From NCBI GenBank assembly GCA_002104945.1, contig MCFH01000050.1:58501-122500 (forward strand): a stretch of 64,000 nucleotides of DNA, written 5' to 3'. Position 1 is the first letter of the stretch; every line of letters starts with the position of its first letter. The DNA comes from Piromyces finnis (Eukaryota > Neocallimastigomycota > Neocallimastigomycetes > Neocallimastigales > Neocallimastigaceae). The notes beneath the pieces were generated by a model, which made no database searches, was not told the origin of the DNA, and saw only the letters and a program-made list of their open reading frames with translations. The position numbers and the translations under genes are program-made. Shown piece by piece: positions 1-12,739 of this stretch.

Positions 1-1
1 T

Positions 2-1075
2 ATAACAAAAACATTAATTCATAGACCAGTAACAATATCAGAACAAGATTTTTCTGCAGAACCAACATCAAGATCTATTACCAGTAATACAAATGAAGAA
101 GGTGATTTAATTATAGAATCCGATGGAAAAGGTAGCGATGAAGGTTCAATTAAATGGACAATTAAAGAATTAATTAACCCATATTTAGTTGTAAGTTATT
201 TTAAGAAAGGAAGTGATATACGTAATGACGATTTGGCATCAGAATCATTTAAATTTGGTATAAATCGAATTGTAGAAATAAATGATACAATTAATGTAAA
301 TGATAGTGAGAGCTATTTTGAATTAAAAGCAACAAAAGGAGATTTAAATTTTGAATTTTTCACAATAAATGACATTAAAACAAATATTGATATATTTAAG
401 TTTTCAGAATATTTTGGAGTTGATTCAAATAAATTAAATGTCACTTTAAACTATTTATTTACAACTCAGAGTATAAGCACTAGCGATCCAGATTATGCTA
501 TTTTAAATCCTCAAGCTGCACGATGCTTTTTAGAAATTGAAAATTGGAATTATAAATATGATAATTCAAAATTAGTTATACAAAGTAATATTATATCAGC
601 AGATTTGATTTGGTCAGTAAAAGAAGAAAATGTCATTAATTTAAACAACTCAGAAGGAAAAATTATATTAATTGATGGCGTTAAAACCGCAAGGATTGAT
701 AATACAAGGAATGCTACCTTATCTCTTTATGAAGATATAGTAGAATTTGAAGAGGATGAAGGTGCAGTAAATGTTGATTTTCTTGTATCAGATGTTCAAA
801 AATCAAAATATTTACTGGTAGATTTTGAAGTATTATTAAGATCATATATATTAGATATAATGACCGAAGAGTATGCTCAAAGTGTTAATTCAGTTACATC
901 ATCAACTTCCCCACAATATATGAATTATCAATATTCCTTAAAAAAGATAATTTTTAACTTACCTTTATTCAACAATAGATTTTATTCAATTCAAACACTA
1001 TTTGATTCTAGCCATTTGAAAATACTATCAATATTTATAAGTTTCTTAATACAATTAATCATTATTAGTATTTAA
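2..1075 (+). CDS. Unknown surface or membrane protein, 5' truncated
   Basis: The frame is open from base 2 to the TAA at 1073-1075, giving 357 residues with no start codon in the window, so the 5' end lies outside. The composition is acidic and Asn/Ser-rich, with alternating hydrophobic residues typical of beta-rich extracellular domains and several N-x-S/T sites (for example NVT and NAT). The last ~16 residues (ISIFISFLIQLIIISI) are strongly hydrophobic and end at the stop, as in a GPI-anchor signal or a tail anchor. I do not recognise a domain. It could be a fungal cell-surface protein, but that is inferred only from the hydrophobic C-terminus and the sequon content. A splice site near the left edge cannot be excluded. 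Confidence 0.7.
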   Translation: MTKTLIHRPVTISEQDFSAEPTSRSITSNTNEEGDLIIESDGKGSDEGSIKWTIKELINPYLVVSYFKKGSDIRNDDLASESFKFGINRIVEINDTINVNDSESYFELKATKGDLNFEFFTINDIKTNIDIFKFSEYFGVDSNKLNVTLNYLFTTQSISTSDPDYAILNPQAARCFLEIENWNYKYDNSKLVIQSNIISADLIWSVKEENVINLNNSEGKIILIDGVKTARIDNTRNATLSLYEDIVEFEEDEGAVNVDFLVSDVQKSKYLLVDFEVLLRSYILDIMTEEYAQSVNSVTSSTSPQYMNYQYSLKKIIFNLPLFNNRFYSIQTLFDSSHLKILSIFISFLIQLIIISI

Positions 1076-1388
1076 CAATTTTTAAGATTTAGTTAATAAT
1101 AGTAATAAAAATAATTACGAGTAAGAAAATCAAAAAAGTAATAAAAAAGGATACATTAAATATTAATATAATATTTAAAATCTTTATTAATAAATAAATG
1201 AATAAAATATAATATAAAAATAAAAAGATAAAGAGACGTTTTTAAGTAATTATTTAAATACTTTTATATTTTAATATTTATATATAAAATACAAATGGAA
1301 AGTTATAGTTATTAATTGACTCTAGAATTTTAAGTATTTCTATCTTTGAAATATTTTAGAAAATTAAAAAATATCAATTATGTAACAA

Positions 1389-1435
<47 letters not shown>

Positions 1436-1716
1436 TACATATATTTAAGTGTGTATTTAAGGATTATTATTTTATTTTATTTAATTTTATTTACAATCAT
1501 AGTAATCTATATAATTTATGTAAATAATAATGTTTGAATTATAATAATATAAATTAACATTAAAATTAAAATTGAACTTTAATGCTATAAAAATATTAAT
1601 TTTGAATGTTTGATTAATGAGATAAAAGAAAAAAAAAAAAAATTATATATGAAATTAGTTTAAAAAAGTTATTTCAATATATTGATTCTATTTATATGAA
1701 TTTTAAAAAAAATCTT
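1076..1716. other. Intergenic, convergent 3' ends
   Basis: About 640 bases of very AT-rich sequence between two convergent genes. It holds a poly-T run of about 31 bases near 1391-1421 followed by a short poly-A run. I see no coding or structured RNA signal. Confidence 0.6.
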
Positions 1717-4018
1717 TTATGTATTTATTTTTTTTTTCGTTTTCTGAAGATATTCTATTAGGGATGTATCAGGTTTACAATTTTGAGGATTTGTTGGAAA
1801 GTTATCTATTTCATCTAATTTAGTATTACTTGAAAGATGATTTAATGATGATATTCCAAATTGTCTTTTACAATATAATCTTGACGATGAGAATAAAGAA
1901 GAAGGATCCTTTTTTTTTAATTTTTTATAAAATAGAATGTTTTAAAATTTTAATATAAGAAAAGTTAATGTAAATATAAAAGATTTATATTTTATATAAT
2001 ATAAAATTTAAATTATATTACATCGTTTAGCTTGGTTTCATTTTCATAATATTTATTACTTATTAATCCATTACAATTTTTGTTTCCTTTAGTATATCCA
2101 TCATCAAACATATAATCACAAATAAATGGTTTTTTTAATTGTTCCTCAACCTTTTTACTTTCTTTATTATCTCTGTATCTATTCATCATCATTATAATAA
2201 TACAAATTTAAAATAAGGTTATTATATATATATGAAAACTAAATTTATTAAATTTTGAGTAAAACAGTTACTTATCCATTGTTTCACTAATATAATCGTC
2301 TGGATCATTTTTAATTGGAATATATGGTAATCCACTGTATAATTTATTATCATCTGAACTACTTTTATCAACATTAATTTTTAGTTTATCATAAACATTT
2401 GTAGGTTTAAATGTATAATCAGATTGAGTAACTCTAAATATGTTTTATAATGATTATAATATTTATATTAATATAAAATTATCAACATTCTCATTCTTTA
2501 TATATATATATATATTACGTTTTAAATTGTTCAAATGATTTTTTATTATTGAGAGTTGGAAAATTTATATTTTTTTTCTTTTTCTATTATGTTAATGAAA
2601 ATTTTACATATTAATATATTATGTATTATTATTATTATTATTATTATTACTATTTTTTTGTAAAATTTATATTTATAAATATCAATATTTATATACATTA
2701 TCCTCTTCAAATTTTGGTGCAAAATCCATATATCTTTTTATAATACCGGTTCTTGTATATCCATCTTTTTTAAAATTATAAATATAATAATAATAGTATA
2801 TAATATAATATATATATTAATTTTTTTTTCTTTTTTTTTTCTTTTAATTTGTAATTACCATCTTCTATATAAGTAGGGAAAATATTTCGATTATAAAACT
2901 AATATTTAATATTTATTATATTTATTATATAATACATAAAATATAAAAGTAATATTAGTATAATTCATAATAATTTATTAATATAATTATATATATATAT
3001 TTACCCAATCTATTTTTTTATCTATAATTTATATAAAATAAAAAATAAAATATATTACAATAGTTATTTTTTTTTCTTTATATTAATATAATTAACAATA
3101 TAATGAAATAATGAATTATAATTTATATTATCATTAACCTTTATCCATATCGTTATAATCATCATTAACATAGTCCGCTAAATCATTGTATGTATGAAGT
3201 TTGCATGCATTTTTACCATATCCTGAATTCATTTCTATTATATTATCTTTTTGTTGAATATCTCTATTGTTTATTTTTTCGGTATAATCTTTTTTTGTTA
3301 CAGAAATATTATCCTAAATATTCAAAAAATAAAAAATTAAAAAATTATTATATATATTATTTAATAATATTTTATTAATAATGACAAATATATTTTATAT
3401 AAAATAAGTATTTTTTATTGTTTTATAAATAGTAGTTACATCTTTTGTATGAAGACTTGGATCAAATAATTTATTTATTCCTCTAGTATATCCATCATCA
3501 ACAATCGTGTAAATATTATTTCCTTTATCTTTATATTTTGGGGTTTTAAATTTTTCATTGTAGGTAGTTAACCAGTGATAGTCATCTCTTTTTATATTTA
3601 TATTAATCATCATATGAAAATAATGAATAAGAATCAATTATACTATTTTTCTTTAATTAAAATATGATGCAATTTTTACATTATTTAATTAAAAAAATAT
3701 TCACCTAAAGTCATCATTTTCATCGATAGATTTATCATAAACAACAAATGGGTTTTTATTATTAGAAAATCCTGTTTTACTTTCTTCTTTTGGTGCAAAT
3801 TTTAATAAACTACGAATATATGATTGATTATTTTCATCATTATTATTTGATTTCTTACAATGAATACAATCATCTCCGTTATAATATTTTCGGCATGGAC
3901 ATTTTGGTTTCTCTCTTTCATAAATTCGATTATAATTGTTATGAGTTGTTGAATTTTGACTTATATAAAAATGTAATGGCACTTTATCAGGTCCACTTGA
4001 ATATTCAATATCAGTCAT
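1717..4018 (-). CDS. SAXO4/PPP1R32-like axonemal protein
   Basis: A multi-exon gene of about nine exons and ~450 residues. It starts at the ATG at 4016-4018 and ends at the TAA at 1717-1719. Exon 1 is 3705-4018 and exon 2 is 3440-3587. The order of short motifs follows vertebrate PPP1R32 (SAXO4, a stabiliser of axonemal microtubules): an N-terminal 'PLHFYISQ' segment, 'TGFSNN' with 'WLTTYNEKF' and 'DDGYTRG', then 'SGYGKN', 'DDGYTRTG', 'VTQSDYTFKP' and a late 'DDGYTKGN'. The recurring DGYT-R/K-x-G units are the family's repeat. A Cys cluster (C40-x-C42, C51-x2-C54) is an addition I do not recall from the animal proteins. The expected role is binding doublet microtubules in the zoospore flagellum. 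Exon borders of the 15-20 base exons (near 3000 and 2880) are the least certain. Confidence 0.8.
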
Positions 4019-4765
4019 TATCTCTATTTACTTATACTTTATTATATATATGTATGTATGAAAATCTTTACAATTTTTAAAAATTAATATACTTATGTAT
4101 ATAATCTATATATTATACATATGTATATTTCTATTTTTATTATTTTTTTTATTTATTGAAAATATCTGTTTTTCTATTTAGATTTAATTATTTAAATTAA
4201 ATAAATATTTAATTATAGAATGGAAGAATAATTATTATATTTTTTCTTTTAGCTTAATATAAATACAAGCTTTCTTATATTTATTTAATCATATAGAGAA
4301 ACAAAAAATACAACAACTCATAATAATTAAGTAAAATAAAAAAAAAAAGGATTTCGGATAAAAATTTTATTTTATTTTATTTTTTTTTTTTTTGAAAAAA
4401 TAATATATATTTAAATTTAAATTTTGAAATATAATAAATTAAAAGGTAATCAAAAATTTTTATAAAAACATTATTTATACATTTTTTTGATAATTTATAT
4501 TAATCAATATAAAAATTTAAAAAATTGGTTTAAAAAGAAAGTTTTTTGACTTTGTTTTTGGAAATTTTGATTAATTATAATATTTTATTTATTATTTATA
4601 TTTCTTTTTTAAATGTTTAAACAGTAGTATAATTTTACATTTTAATAATCATTATATAAATTATTAATTTAAAGAAATAGATTTATCTTAATATAGTTAT
4701 TTTAAAAAATAAATTATTGCTCTATAAAAATATTTATAAAATTATTTAATAAATAAATATAAAAA
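4019..4765. promoter_or_regulatory. Divergent promoter region, SAXO4-like / CFAP299
   Basis: About 750 bases separate the start codons of two divergently transcribed flagellar genes, so co-regulation through a shared promoter is possible. The sequence is almost pure A/T with poly-T runs. I found no convincing X-box (RFX site) or other named element. Confidence 0.4.
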
Positions 4766-5806
4766 ATGTCAGACGAAAATGAAATTAATAACAATGCTGG
4801 TGACAGTACTATTGCTGAATATGCTACTTATGAAGATTATTTGGATAGCCAAATTACACCTTTGGATATGTATTATTTAGAAGTAAATAAATATTATTTA
4901 ATTTTTTATATTTCTATAAAAAATATATATAAAGATTTTCTTAAAATTATTATAGGATAAGGAACTAGCTAGACAACTTGTTGAACTTGGTTATAGAGGT
5001 ACTGGAGAACCTTTAAAACGTGAGGAATTTACAAGCAAAAAAAAGGCAGCTGAAATGTTTAGGCTTTCTAAACATAATGCTACTAAGGTTTTATGTAGTC
5101 AAGATAAAGATTTAACTGGTTATCCATTTTTAAAAGCATTAGCAGAAAGAGAAGAATCTAATCGTAATGGAAAGTTAATGGTATATTTAATTTATATTTG
5201 GAAAATATAGTGCTAAGAAAATTAAATATTTAAATAATTAGTTTTAGTATATTTTAAAAATAGTAAAAAACTTAATTAATATATTCAATAATATAGTCTA
5301 TTATATTTATAAGAACACATAATAGTAAAGGACAAGAAATAAGTGGTTATATTGATTATGCTCATCGTCTGAAGATTGAATCATTTGAACAATATTTTTC
5401 TAGAAAAAAGACGTTATTACCAAGACCTTCTGATATGTCATTTTATAACTGGGAAACTCAAACATGTACTTGTAATGCAACTCCAAACTTCCAAGTTATT
5501 GCAGATAATGAAAGTGGATTACTATTTAAGAATAAAAGGGATAGAAAAATTATTAATGTAGATCCAAAGGTATATATATTTTATAATGCTTTAATAATAA
5601 TAAGAAAACATATAATTTATAAAAAAGAATAATAAGAAAATTACAATAGATTTTTTATTAGATATATTCTAATATTTTATCTTTGGATAATGAAAATAAT
5701 TGTTTAGGAAACAAAACCAGGAGATAACTCAACTAGAACAGAAATTCCTACACATGAGTATATTCAAGTTGTAATATATGATCATTTTACAAGAAGAAAA
5801 AATTAA
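4766..5806 (+). CDS. CFAP299: CFAP299 (C4orf22) homologue
   Basis: Four exons (4766-4882, 4956-5180, 5297-5569, 5708-5806) splice to 714 bases, 237 residues, close to the ~233 of the human protein. Family blocks are near-identical throughout: '[13 protein letters not shown]', '[14 protein letters not shown]', '[15 protein letters not shown]', '[13 protein letters not shown]', '[12 protein letters not shown]' and a C-terminus 'YDHFTRRKN'. CFAP299 is a cilia- and flagella-associated protein of poorly known function that is found in flagellated lineages. The first ~30 residues are a variable acidic leader. All introns begin GTAAAT or GTATAT and end TAG. Confidence 0.96.
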
Positions 5807-6206
5807 TTTTCAAGTTTATAAATATCTAAACTTTACTTTAAAATCATTATAATCTATTATTTTACTTTTTATTAAATATAATTATTTATTATAAAACCAA
5901 AATATATGATAATAGAAAAATGAATATTTTATAATTATTTTAAAATTATCTATATTTATTAAATAAAAGATATAATAAAATATAATTTAATTATATAAAT
6001 ATGAATATTCCTATTAAATTAGCAAATTATATTACTATTAGAAAGTTAAAAAGATTTTGTTGTAATTAATATATTTAACTACTATATATATTTATTTTTT
6101 TTTAAACTATTTATTTGATATTTCTTTTTATATTTTTTTCATAATTACTTAATTTAAAAGATTTATGTATTTAAATGTTTAATATTTGAATATAAATATT
6201 AATATA
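5807..6206. other. Intergenic, convergent 3' ends
   Basis: About 400 bases of AT-rich DNA between the CFAP299 stop and the stop of the proline-rich gene on the other strand. I see nothing in it beyond A/T runs. Confidence 0.5.
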
Positions 6207-8550
6207 TTAACAGTTAACATTAATAACCCATCTTAATGTATTTCCTCTATATGGTTTTTTGTCTAATGAAGGAATAGGTGGTTCATTAGGTGGAACAATG
6301 CTTGCATTTATAATACTACTATTACGACAATTTTTATCCTTGTTTGAACCAGAATATATCTTTGGTGTAGTATTGCTATCTTTTTGAATAACATTAGCTG
6401 AATTTTCTAGAATAATCGTAGATGATATTGGATTACATTTATGAATAGTATTATCATTATTAAATTCTTCAATTTCGGATTCATTTTCAGAATCTGAATC
6501 TAATTCTTGAATATTTCCAAAACCACCAAATAATAATCTCATTGAATCAGGAACTTCAGGGATTTTAGATTGATGATGTTTATTTTTAGATTCTTGGTTC
6601 ATATTCATACTGAAAAGGAAACTTCTATTATTTGTTTTTTCAGCAACAACAGGTTCGTTATCTTTTGCAGACTTCTTAGAATCTTGTTCATTTCTACTAT
6701 AAAATGAAATTTCATTTTCATTAATTTCTTGTTCATTAATTAGACATCTTAATGAGTCTGGTAATTTTTCAGCTTCGAATTCACAGCCATATGAACTATT
6801 GGTGGATGATCTTGCCCTATAATGAATAGATGGCGGTAGAGATATCTTATTAGATGGTGTGTACATTGAAACAGGATGAATACGACGAGAACAATTATTC
6901 ATAGATGATAAAGAATTATTAGATAAACATGATTCCATTAAAGAATCTTTTTCTTCATGAATTTTTACTTCACATAAATTAGGAATAGATGAAGAGTTTT
7001 CTTGAATATTTGAAATTGATGATTGAGTAGGAAGTTGTAGAAAGGGAGGTGCATTATTTGAAACAACTGGTGTGCATGGAACAGTTTTAGAACTATTTTG
7101 TATTTCTTGATTTTTAGTTTTATTATTTCTTGTTTTTTCTTCGAGAGAAAGAGATCGAGATAATTGATTAGTTAAGTTTTGAGTTTTATCTTTATTGATA
7201 TTTTCTATACTATTTTGAACAGATGGCGGTGGTGGTGCCATTTTTTTAGTATTTTTTAACATTAATGCTTTTTTTTGTAATGAAATTATCGATGTTGGGG
7301 ATGTATTAGATGGTGATTCTGTAGTTAGTGGTATATCATTATTATTTTCATTAGGTTTGTTAGTAATAGTATTATGAAACTCTTTTTCAATTGTTATAGA
7401 AGAAGGTGAAGAAGCTTTCTTTACTTGAGGTGATTCTTTTATTGATTCATTGTTTTCAGCTGGTAATGGTGGTGCTGGTAAAGTTTTTTTAATTGATGTT
7501 GAATGTATAATTATTGCTTCTTTTATTGATGGTTTATCTGGAACTTGCGATGGTGGTGTTGTTTTATCAATTTGTTGTTGATTAACAGGGGATAAAGATG
7601 ATGATATACTTTCTTTATCAATAGATGAATCTTGTTTTTGAGTTGAGGGTCTAGCTAAATTAGATGTCTTACTTGGTGTTGATGGACGAGTTGGTGTTCC
7701 GGGTTTAGATGGGATTGCTGGAGGTGGTAATTTTCTTTTTATTGGTACTGGTGAGGCTGCTGCTGAATTTGGTTTTGATGGAACTGCAGGTTTTATTTTT
7801 GGTACTGGTTTTGGTTTTAATGGAATATCATCTAAATCGGATTCAATTACGTTTTCTATTTCTTGAAATATATTATTATATAACATATTGACATTTTCAC
7901 TACTAATTTGTATATTACTATCTATTAATTTTAATGGTTTTGGTGAAATATTTTTTTTGGGTGAAACTGAAGGTTCTTTTCTGAAAGATGAACTTCTTAC
8001 TACTGGGGTATTTGGTGATGTTGATGAATTATTTTCTAATAAATCTCTTAATTGCTTTGCCTCAGAGGATGCATGGCATATTTCTTCAATATTCGATTCT
8101 GTTCTTTTAATTGAATCGTTAGAAATTTCTTTGGATTCAATAACAGCTATTTTTCTCTGTTCAACAATCCCCGATTCGATTTCAAATCTTTCAATTTATA
8201 ATGTTTTATATAAAATTATAATAAATAATTATATATTTTCCAATAAGCAATGATGCATTTTAATTAATTAATAAATAAATAAATAAATTATATGATCATA
8301 TTAGTTATATTAAAATATAATATATTTCTGTTAAATTACTACAAATTAAAATTAAGATAGATAATAAATAGAATAGTAACTTTTTATTATTATTGGAAAG
8401 GCTTTTATTTGAATCAAGATTAGATATTGATGGTGATAAATATTGTCCTTCAACACCTTCAAATATTTGTCTTTTTGATTTTAATGGTTTCCATGCTGGA
8501 TCAACTATGTTTTCTTCAGATGTATTATTAAAAAGTTCTGAATTACTCAT
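6207..8550 (-). CDS. Proline-rich disordered protein, possible SH3/profilin ligand
   Basis: Two exons (8381-8550 and 6207-8187) splice in phase to 2151 bases, 716 residues. After an N-terminal ~55 residues ('VDPAWKPLKSKRQIF') comes an acidic/Ser-rich part. Around residues 180-260 there is a dense Pro/Lys run with many PxxP motifs ('PLKPKPVPKIKP', 'RKLPPPAIPSKPG'), and further short polyproline stretches follow ('KMAPPPPS', 'KTLPAPPLP'). Two 'PDSxR-L' repeats lie in the C-terminal half ('LPDSLRCLI', 'VPDSMRLLFGGF'). The C-terminus 'KKPYRGNTLRWVINVNC' is the most conserved-looking segment. I do not recognise the family. The polyproline content would suit actin-cytoskeleton or endocytic scaffolds (verprolin/Las17-like), but no WH2 motif or folded domain was seen. 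Confidence 0.7.
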
Positions 8551-9038
8551 TTTTTAAAGTAAACTAAAAAGAAATGATGAGCAACTACCAAAATTTTTTA
8601 TATTATAAAATATTATATAATTCAAATGAATTTTAATTCCTTCTCATACAAATTTAACTATTTTCTTATTCTTAAATTTTATGAAAGAGGATATAAGATA
8701 TAAATCATATTAAAAATTAATATTAAAGTTAACGGTCAAATATTTATTAATTTATACAAATTAAAGTTATTAATTATATAAAAATTTTTTAAACAATTTT
8801 TTTAGTAACTTTATTAAATAATAATTTTCTTTCTTAAAACTATAATCTAGAAAAATTATAAAATAGTCTTGCAATTCATGTTCTATAAATATAATTCAGT
8901 GATATCTATCTAATAATACACACATTTATTAAAAGTTAAAATCTATAATAACATTAGTAATAATAATACAATTTTGAATATTTTGCTACTTTTTTTCATT
9001 GTCATTTAATAATATTAAATATATAAATCATATAAAAC
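8551..9038. other. Intergenic between two minus-strand genes
   Basis: About 490 bases hold the promoter of the proline-rich gene and the 3' flank of the STB6-like gene. The sequence is AT-rich with no recognisable element. Confidence 0.45.
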
Positions 9039-12000
9039 TTATTGAGAAACCATTTTCGAAACCTAAATATTGAAAATTATTTATTATTAATTACAATAAA
9101 ATTTTTATTTTTAAATTTTACATTTTTGTAATTCTAATTTACCCTATTTTTGAATTGCTCAATTAATTCTTCCATATCTTTTAATTTGTCTTCAATTGTA
9201 GATATATCATAAACTTGTCTTGTATTTTGCATTTCAACATCCTGTACTGTTTCAAGTAATTTGGATTGATTTTCCTTAATATGTGTTATTTTATTTCCAA
9301 TATTCTTTTTTTTTTTTTTTATTTTTTTGAAATATTTTTATAATACGATAAATAATAAATAAATATAAATAATAATAAATTATTTCTATTATAATTTTAA
9401 TATACCTTTGATTCATCATATCTCTTATTAAATACATTTAAAAAATTTTCTATTATCGAAGAATAATCTCCAATAATTAACTTATATAATTAATAAAAAG
9501 TGATTTAATAATAATTATTATATAAAGTAAAACTAATGTGTTTGTATTCAATATATATATATACTATATACTAACTTTTATATTATCAATTTTCTCCTTA
9601 CAAGAATTTTCTAATTTTATTAGGTTTACAATTTTGTTATATGATGATGAGTTAATTTTGATAACATTATTACTGTTTCTAAAAATTATATAAGTTGTAA
9701 TATATTAAAATATATTAATGCTATAATAATAGTATATATTTTATTATACTTTTCAATATTATTTCTAGTTTCGAAGAAATCAGAACATGACTTTGATTTT
9801 CTTAGTTTCAAATAATTTAATGAATGATTATGTTTTGAGTTTTGATATTCATCAACTTTTTTAATTAACATTGAATCTTTTATGAAATTTTCATATTCAT
9901 TTTTTTTCATTTGTAATATTTCTTCTAAACTATTAAAATTCTCCATTTCTTCACATATTTGTCTAGTTCTTGTTTCAATCATAGATTTTGAATGATATAA
10001 ATAATTAATGGAATCTGTTGATTTAATTATTTCCATATTTATTGATTCAATTTCATTATCATTTTCCATTACTTGAACATTATTTTCTTTTTCTGAAGTT
10101 TCATTAATGTCATTTTCAACATTAGAATTATATATATCATCAATTTCTTCTATATTTTATTATCATAATATATTTTATATATATTTAATTATATTTTTAA
10201 TTACTTAGTTGTATTAAATTATTATATTATAAGTTATTTAATACCATTATCCGAGAAATCATTATCATTATATATATCAAAAAATCTAAAATATATTAAT
10301 AAAATATATATTAATTCTATAAAATTTAAACTTTAAATTTATATTAATTATATTTATATGTTTTACCGTCTACTGGATTTTTCTGGAATTGATGGTTGAA
10401 GACTATTATTTTTCTTTATATCATTTAATTTCATTATGGAACTGTGTTAATATATATGATATTTTTTTAAGTATCATGATATAAATTAAAAAAAAAATCA
10501 GCATTATTATATATTTACTTGCTAAATATATTCTTTAAATTATCCATTGATTTTGTATTATCATTGATATTTTTTTTTTTTCCACTTTTTAAATATCTTA
10601 ATCTATCTATATTAATATGTTGGAAATAAAATGACATATCATTTTTCTCATTTACATTTTTATACTGTTTAATAATATCGAAGGTAATTTATTAAAAAAA
10701 AAATAGAAATAAATACTATGTATAAATTGTGAAATTAAAAATGAAATTAACAGTAATTTAAACTATACTTTATGTTTGGTTGAAGCAATGCTATTTATAT
10801 ATGAAGTATTTATATGTTTTATTGTGTCTGGATCTAATTCGGCACTTCTTACTCCACTAATCCTTAAACCGTTATTTCTCTATTATTATAGTGTATTAAT
10901 ATTATATTATTAATTTAATTATTAAGTTATCTTTTGAAATTAGAGTATATACCTTAAATGCAATAATTTGTCTTTCAAAGTTATTTGGAAATTGGAAAGG
11001 ATCTTTTGTTGACTATTATGAAAATATAATTATATATAATAATTAGTTGTTATATATAATAAATTAATTATTAATAAAAAAAAGTGTACCTGATATCCAA
11101 GAACATGAAGTTTAAATTTTAAATCAACAATTTCTCTTATTATATCTCTAATTGTACTATCAATCTAAAATAAATTTTTTGATATATATATATATATTAA
11201 TTGCTATATTAGTACTTTAATATTTTTTAAATATTACTAACTTCTGTATCAAACGATCCAAATATTGTAATATAACTATTTATCGCTGTATTCGTTTGAT
11301 CACACATTAGTCCATCATCACATTTTGGTGTTAAAAGTAATCCTAAAAAGTATAATGATATTTGAACTATTTTTCCTAATTCCATTATTGCGATATTAAA
11401 AGGAACACTTGGATGAATATCATACAATTGATAAAATTTATCTTTTTGTGTTGCACTTTTTAATTAAAAATATATATTTATGTTAAATAACAGTTATAAT
11501 TTATTAATAATTTTATTATTTTTCTAACCTTGGTTCTTTTAAGGTTAAGATACCTCTACCACTACACCCAAATTTCTTTAAATTAATATTAATATATACT
11601 ATAATAAAATTTAAATTAGTATTAATGTAAATTTATTACCTATTATTACATTAATATGTATTATATTACTAACATGGTAATTTATTATTCTCATAATCCC
11701 CGTCTGTTAAAAGCAATGTAGTTAATGATGTTGGAAATGAAATTAAATCTGTTACCATAATAATATTATTATTAGCCAACTGTCAAGGAGTTTGATTATA
11801 AAGAATATCAATTTAGTTAACAGTTCAATTAATAAATAATAATTAATATAATGTTAATGTTAATTCATACAGCTTTTGGTTTTGCTTTATCTTTTTCATA
11901 TTGTGAAAATAAATTTTCAATAGTCCCACTATAATCTTCTTTATTAGGAGATAAGAAACAAACCGAACAAACATGTATCTAATTAATCATTAAGGTTTTT

Positions 12001-12250
12001 TTTTAATAAATATAGGCTAAAATATTTTATTTTGAAAATTTAAATATTCTTTATCTACTTTATGCTCAGGGTTTCCAGTATATACTGCAATAGTTTTACA
12101 TAATCTTGTCCTATCAGTTACCCAGTCCAATACTATATAAGCTTGAAAACCTTCTAAATATAATGAATTTTCTTTAATCATTATGGAATTATTTTCATTC
12201 ATTAATTCATATATTGATTTAATTTCCATCATACATAATTTCATTTTCAT
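9039..12250 (-). CDS. STB6-like protein (fungal Sin3-binding family)
   Basis: About 15 short exons encode roughly 700 residues from the ATG at 12248-12250. The order of blocks matches the fungal STB2/STB6 family: 'GFQAYIVLDWVTDR' and 'IAVYTGNPEHK', then 'VTDLISFPTSL', 'LKKFGCSGRGILTL', 'DKFYQLYDIHPSVPF', 'MELGKIVQISLYFLG', 'DGLMCDQT', and the peptidoglycan-binding-like segment 'IRDIIREIVDLKFKL' / 'NNGLRISGV'. The C-terminal half is Asn/Ser-rich and ends in a coiled coil (9150-9300). The family is named for binding the Sin3 corepressor in yeast, and its molecular role is poorly known. I end the gene at 9039 by using a GTAAAT donor at 9138-9143 and a TTTAG acceptor that adds 'VSKMVSQ'. Without that splice the frame stops at 9134. 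Confidence 0.82.
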
Positions 12251-12739
12251 TTTGGTATTTGATATATTAGTTAAAGCTTATATAGAGAAGAGAATAATTA
12301 TTAATAATATTATTGCTTTAGTTAAATTTATTTTATTTTATTCTTTTATTTTATTATATTATGATTATATTATCTGTTATATGATTATTATATCATATAT
12401 AAAATGTAAAGTATACAATATTTAATATTTTAATATATCGAAGTAAAAAATTTAAATATTTATTGGTATTTTAATTTATAAATTTGATTCCAAAAATAAA
12501 ATTAAAAAATTATTTACAAATTTAAATTATTAATTTTTCTAAATTAAATTTTTAAATAGTAAAAAGAAAAATTAAGGATAAAAAATTTATAATTTTTATT
12601 TTATTTTATATTTATTAATATATAATATTTATTTAAATATTTTTTTTTTATTATTGTAAAATATATTTTTGCTGTGATAATAGAAAGAAGATAATAAATA
12701 AATAAATAAATAAATAAATAAATATAAATATATTACAAA
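12251..12739. promoter_or_regulatory. Divergent promoter, STB6-like / TRAPPC12
   Basis: About 490 bases between two divergent start codons. The sequence is A/T-only for long stretches and has a tandem AAAT run just upstream of the TRAPPC12 ATG (near 12695-12725). No specific binding site was identified. Confidence 0.4.

Noticed and set aside
7709-8253. Plus-strand frames of hydrophobic residues opposite the proline-rich gene
   Set aside because: They are mirror images of Pro/Lys/Glu codons on the minus strand.
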